This document shows positions 6,363 to 8,029 of a stretch of DNA of 8,029 bases, piece after piece. A program made the translations under genes and the position numbers. Source of the DNA: Nanobdellota archaeon (GTDB lineage: Archaea; Nanobdellota; Nanobdellia; Woesearchaeales; UBA12501); assembly GCA_018812465.1 (NCBI GenBank), contig JAHJCS010000084.1:1-8029 (forward strand). The letters are read 5' to 3'. Under the pieces are notes generated by a model. That model was not told where the DNA came from. It did no database searches and worked only from the letters and a program-made list of their open reading frames with translations. The number at the start of each line of letters is the position of its first letter. Within the stretch, counting starts at the first letter, position 1.

Positions 6363-6374
6363 TTTTTATATAAA
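6363..6374 (+). promoter_or_regulatory. TATA box of the P-loop kinase gene
   Basis: TTTTTATATAAA centred near 6369 lies about 23 bp before ATG 6392, the spacing expected for a leaderless archaeal transcript. No ribosome-binding site is seen. Its preservation suggests the gene is still transcribed although its frame is broken. No paired palindrome like those of the MNT operons is present. Confidence 0.6.
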
Positions 6375-6391
6375 TAAGTTATTATGGATTT

Positions 6392-6929
6392 ATGAAATCA
6401 ATCATTATGCTGCATGGACAACCCTTAGCAGGCAAATCCACAGCAGCAAAGAATATTATAAAAGTTCTTAAAAAAAATAATCTGAAATCAGAAATAGTCA
6501 AATCAGTTCATACAAGACATAAGAAATCAGGAAACCTATTCAATAAGGATTTTGTAGATGAGGATATAAAGGAGACTAAAGCAGAGAAAGATGAAGCCTA
6601 CTCAAACCTTTGTGATATTGCCAAAAAGCTCCTCAAACAGGGGATTATACCTGTTCTCGACGCAACTTTCCATAAAAAACACAGGAGAGAATGAACATAT
6701 AAACCTGCCTTTGATCAGGCATAAAAGAATCCATGAAGTGCGTGATTGGAAACAGGTTTATGACATACTTCATAGAATAAAAGACATCCATGAAGCAGTA
6801 TGCTGGAGATATGGAATAGAGAATAATTCTTTTCATATCAAGGAGATTGATGAGTATTGCAGAAGACTTAGTGAACGAGAGTTATACAGTCTTGTAGAAG
6901 AATGCAATAGAATCAAGAAATCAGCTTAA
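6392..6929 (+). pseudogene. P-loop nucleotide kinase gene broken by a frame change
   Basis: The first frame (6392-6694) gives 100 residues: a Walker A loop GQPLAGKST (9-17), a helix, and GIIPVLDATFHKKHRRE (84-100), the strand and following basic helix of small P-loop kinases of the polynucleotide/zeta-toxin/APS-kinase type. It stops at TGA 6692-6694, where such kinases need about 60-100 more residues. Overlapping in another frame, codons from about 6690 to 6929 encode a helical C-terminus (VRDWKQVYDILHRIKDIHEAVCWRYG, then IDEYCRRLSERELYSLVEE) with no internal Met and no promoter of its own. This looks like one gene with a frameshift, probably plus an internal deletion, since the usual lid region is not evident. 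Alternatives are a sequencing error or a truncated but functional ATP-binding protein. Its position between two toxin-antitoxin operons makes a toxin-type kinase conceivable but unproven. Confidence 0.6.
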
Positions 6930-6956
6930 AGATATCTTTTGGTTATTTTGATATTT
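6928..6956 (+). terminator. Possible weak T-rich terminator
   Basis: A short palindrome (AAAGATATCTTT, 6928-6939) at the stop codon of the broken kinase gene is followed by T-rich sequence up to 6956. Archaeal transcription can end on T-runs alone. The signal is modest. Confidence 0.25.
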
Positions 6957-6993
6957 AATGATGTCGGTAAATATGAATCCCAGAACAGAAACA

Positions 6994-7038
6994 TTTATAT
7001 AGTTGTTTATCCAACTATATAGTTGGTGAGACAACTAT
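6994..7038 (+). promoter_or_regulatory. Promoter and perfect double operator of operon 3
   Basis: TATA box TTTATATA (6994-7001) overlaps the first of two abutting 20-bp perfect palindromes: ATAGTTG-N6-CAACTAT at 6999-7018 and again at 7019-7038, with different 6-bp spacers. The four half-sites also make the whole 40 bp symmetric about 7018/7019. The last half-site includes the first two bases of the start codon (7037-7039), and a GGTGA ribosome-binding site (7025-7029) lies inside the second palindrome. Binding here would cover TATA box, transcription start, ribosome-binding site and start codon, a tight autoregulatory switch. The downstream wHTH-MNT protein is the likely ligand. Confidence 0.85.
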
Positions 7039-7630
7039 GATATCCCACACACAGTTAGACATATTATCCAGCTTCTTCCCAGAGCTGAAGGAGAAGACCT
7101 CCAGAGAGATTGAGCTGGCAACAGGCCTGTCCCATGAGCCTGTTTTCAGGACCCTGAAATCCCTTGTCAAGGACAGGTACCTAAAAGAGAGAAAGGTGGG
7201 AAAGACAAATGTATATGAGTTCATATTCACTGATGAGAGCTATTTTGTCTATACATTCTTTATGATGAAAAGGATAAACAAGTTCAAAGAGAAACGCTCC
7301 TTAGTGTACAAAAGACTGAAGGAATTTGCAGATTCTATAAAAGCAAGTTCTGTGATATTATTCGGATCCTATGCCAAAGGCACAGAAACAAAAGAATCAG
7401 ACATTGATGTGCTTGCAGTCTCTGATGATGGAAGTGCAGAAAAAGCAGCATCCATTCTCAAAACAAAGTATGACATCACAATTAAACCCGCTGTTACTGG
7501 CATTAAAGATTTCAGGAATATAAAAAGCGATAATCCTGAGTTTTATAAAGATCTGGTTGAGTTTGGAATTGTGATAGACGGCATGGAATTCTTCTTTAAG
7601 GAGGTTTATAGTAATGCAAAGGCCAATTGA
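7037..7630 (+). CDS. Winged-helix DNA-binding / minimal nucleotidyltransferase fusion (operon 3 antitoxin-like)
   Basis: The protein has 197 residues. Its start is fixed by the TATA box and GGTGA site. Residues 1-63 form a winged helix (SREIELATGLSHEPVFRTLKSLVKDRYL, wing VGKTNVYEF). Residues 64-102 form a basic helical linker. The nucleotidyltransferase follows at 104-182: VILFGSYAKG, then KESDIDVLAV, i.e. GS (110-111), 10 residues, D122-x-D124, with D146 (YDITIK) as candidate third acidic residue. All catalytic positions are therefore present, unlike the operon 1 protein. It overlaps the next HEPN gene by 17 bp. The role is by analogy with HepT/MntA: nucleotidylation of the HEPN partner, plus autorepression at the two perfect palindromes just upstream. 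Confidence 0.9.
   Translation: MISHTQLDILSSFFPELKEKTSREIELATGLSHEPVFRTLKSLVKDRYLKERKVGKTNVYEFIFTDESYFVYTFFMMKRINKFKEKRSLVYKRLKEFADSIKASSVILFGSYAKGTETKESDIDVLAVSDDGSAEKAASILKTKYDITIKPAVTGIKDFRNIKSDNPEFYKDLVEFGIVIDGMEFFFKEVYSNAKAN
7598..7604 (+). promoter_or_regulatory. Strong ribosome-binding site for the operon 3 HEPN gene
   Basis: AAGGAGG lies 9 bp before ATG 7614, inside the final codons of the MNT gene. It fixes the HEPN start and allows strong translation, coupled to the MNT frame. Confidence 0.8.
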
Positions 7631-8029
7631 ATGGTTCATAAATAAGAAACTTCTTATGAAAGACAGGACAGTAAAGAACTTGGCTGGAAATTATATGAGA
7701 AAAGCAAGAAATAATATAATAACAATGAATCTTATGAAAAAAGCTATAGAATTCAGAGATGTTCTTGGATTGCCGGCTGATTATGATCCAAACGAATGGG
7801 TAGTGATCTCTGGATATTATTCAATGTATATGGCAGCATTAGGCATACTGGCAAGATTAGGTTATAAGAGTAAGAACCATACTGCAACAATTCTGGCATT
7901 GGAGACATTATTAGTCAAGAAAAGATTATTAGAGGGAGATTACCTGATTATCCTGAAAAGGGTAAAGATAAAGAAAGAAGAGATTGAGGAGCTGGACAGG
8001 GTCAGGGATAAGAGGGAGATTGCACAATA
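7614..8029 (+). CDS. HEPN-domain protein (operon 3 toxin-like, partial at right edge)
   Basis: 138 codons are visible before the window ends. The start ATG 7614 gives MQRPIEW, paralleling MQRSRLDW of the operon 1 HEPN protein, and both overlap their MNT gene by a similar length (17 and 14 bp). The HEPN core has SGYYSMYMAALGILARLGYKSKNH (residues 66-89) and the late helix RDKREIAQ (131-138). The next codon begins TA and, unless it is a stop, would encode Tyr, giving R134-x4-Y139 as in the sister protein. An insertion at about 38-60 makes the N-terminal half longer than in the operon 1 protein. The C-terminal helix is missing only because of the window edge. It is probably the RNase-type toxin of the pair. 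Confidence 0.85.
   Translation, partial: MQRPIEWFINKKLLMKDRTVKNLAGNYMRKARNNIITMNLMKKAIEFRDVLGLPADYDPNEWVVISGYYSMYMAALGILARLGYKSKNHTATILALETLLVKKRLLEGDYLIILKRVKIKKEEIEELDRVRDKREIAQ

Noticed and set aside
6591..6689. ATG 6591 as the start of a separate 112-residue gene
   Set aside because: Its first third overlaps well-conserved kinase codons in another frame and has no promoter; only the part after about 6690 looks like real coding sequence, consistent with a frame-disrupted gene.
1..8029. tRNA, rRNA or riboswitch genes
   Set aside because: No cloverleaf, CCA-adjacent stem or conserved aptamer core was seen on either strand by eye; a covariance-model search would be decisive.

Overview
The window reads as archaeal DNA. 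Start sites are preceded by BRE/TATA-box promoters (for example CGAAAGATTTATAAA) about 24-45 bp upstream. Several transcripts would be leaderless or have very short leaders, while inner operon genes carry GAGGTGAT or GGTG ribosome-binding sites. ATA and AGA/AGG codons dominate for Ile and Arg. The left part (1-2925) is a very cysteine-rich secreted protein with MopE-like Asp/Asn/Cys motifs and a PKD domain, a kind of protein I associate with DPANN archaea such as Woesearchaeota. That lineage guess is inference only.

Layout. (1) 1-2925, minus strand: 975 codons of an uninterrupted frame for a secreted Cys-rich surface protein; its C-terminus lies beyond the left edge. (2) 2988-4025, minus strand: a predicted Tat-exported lipoprotein with one fibronectin type III domain. 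(3) 4166-8029, plus strand: three consecutive operons, each pairing a winged-helix/minimal-nucleotidyltransferase (wHTH-MNT) fusion with a HEPN protein: 4166-5201, 5376-6303 and 7037 to the right edge. A small P-loop kinase gene broken by a frame change (6392-6929) lies between the second and third.

The three pairs resemble MNT/HEPN (HepT/MntA-like, type VII) toxin-antitoxin modules. In the characterised family the nucleotidyltransferase modifies and silences a HEPN RNase. Here the antitoxin-like partner is also fused to a DNA-binding domain, so it probably represses its own promoter. In front of each operon I find two tandem palindromes, 20-21 bp apart centre to centre, lying between the TATA box and the start codon. 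The motif differs in each operon (ATTCA-N7-TGAAT, TGTTA-N8-TAACA, ATAGTTG-N6-CAACTAT) but the geometry is the same. This suggests paralogous repressors that have diverged to insulated DNA specificities.

A second layer of structure is an 84-bp duplicated segment (4021-4104 and 5239-5322, 78 of 84 bases identical). It holds the leftward promoter, ribosome-binding site and start codon of the lipoprotein gene. The second copy drives only an 18-codon remnant of a paralogous lipoprotein gene. Its promoter looks intact and points into the 3' end of the first HEPN gene, so it could now make an antisense RNA to that operon. No tRNA, rRNA, CRISPR array or insertion sequence was recognised.
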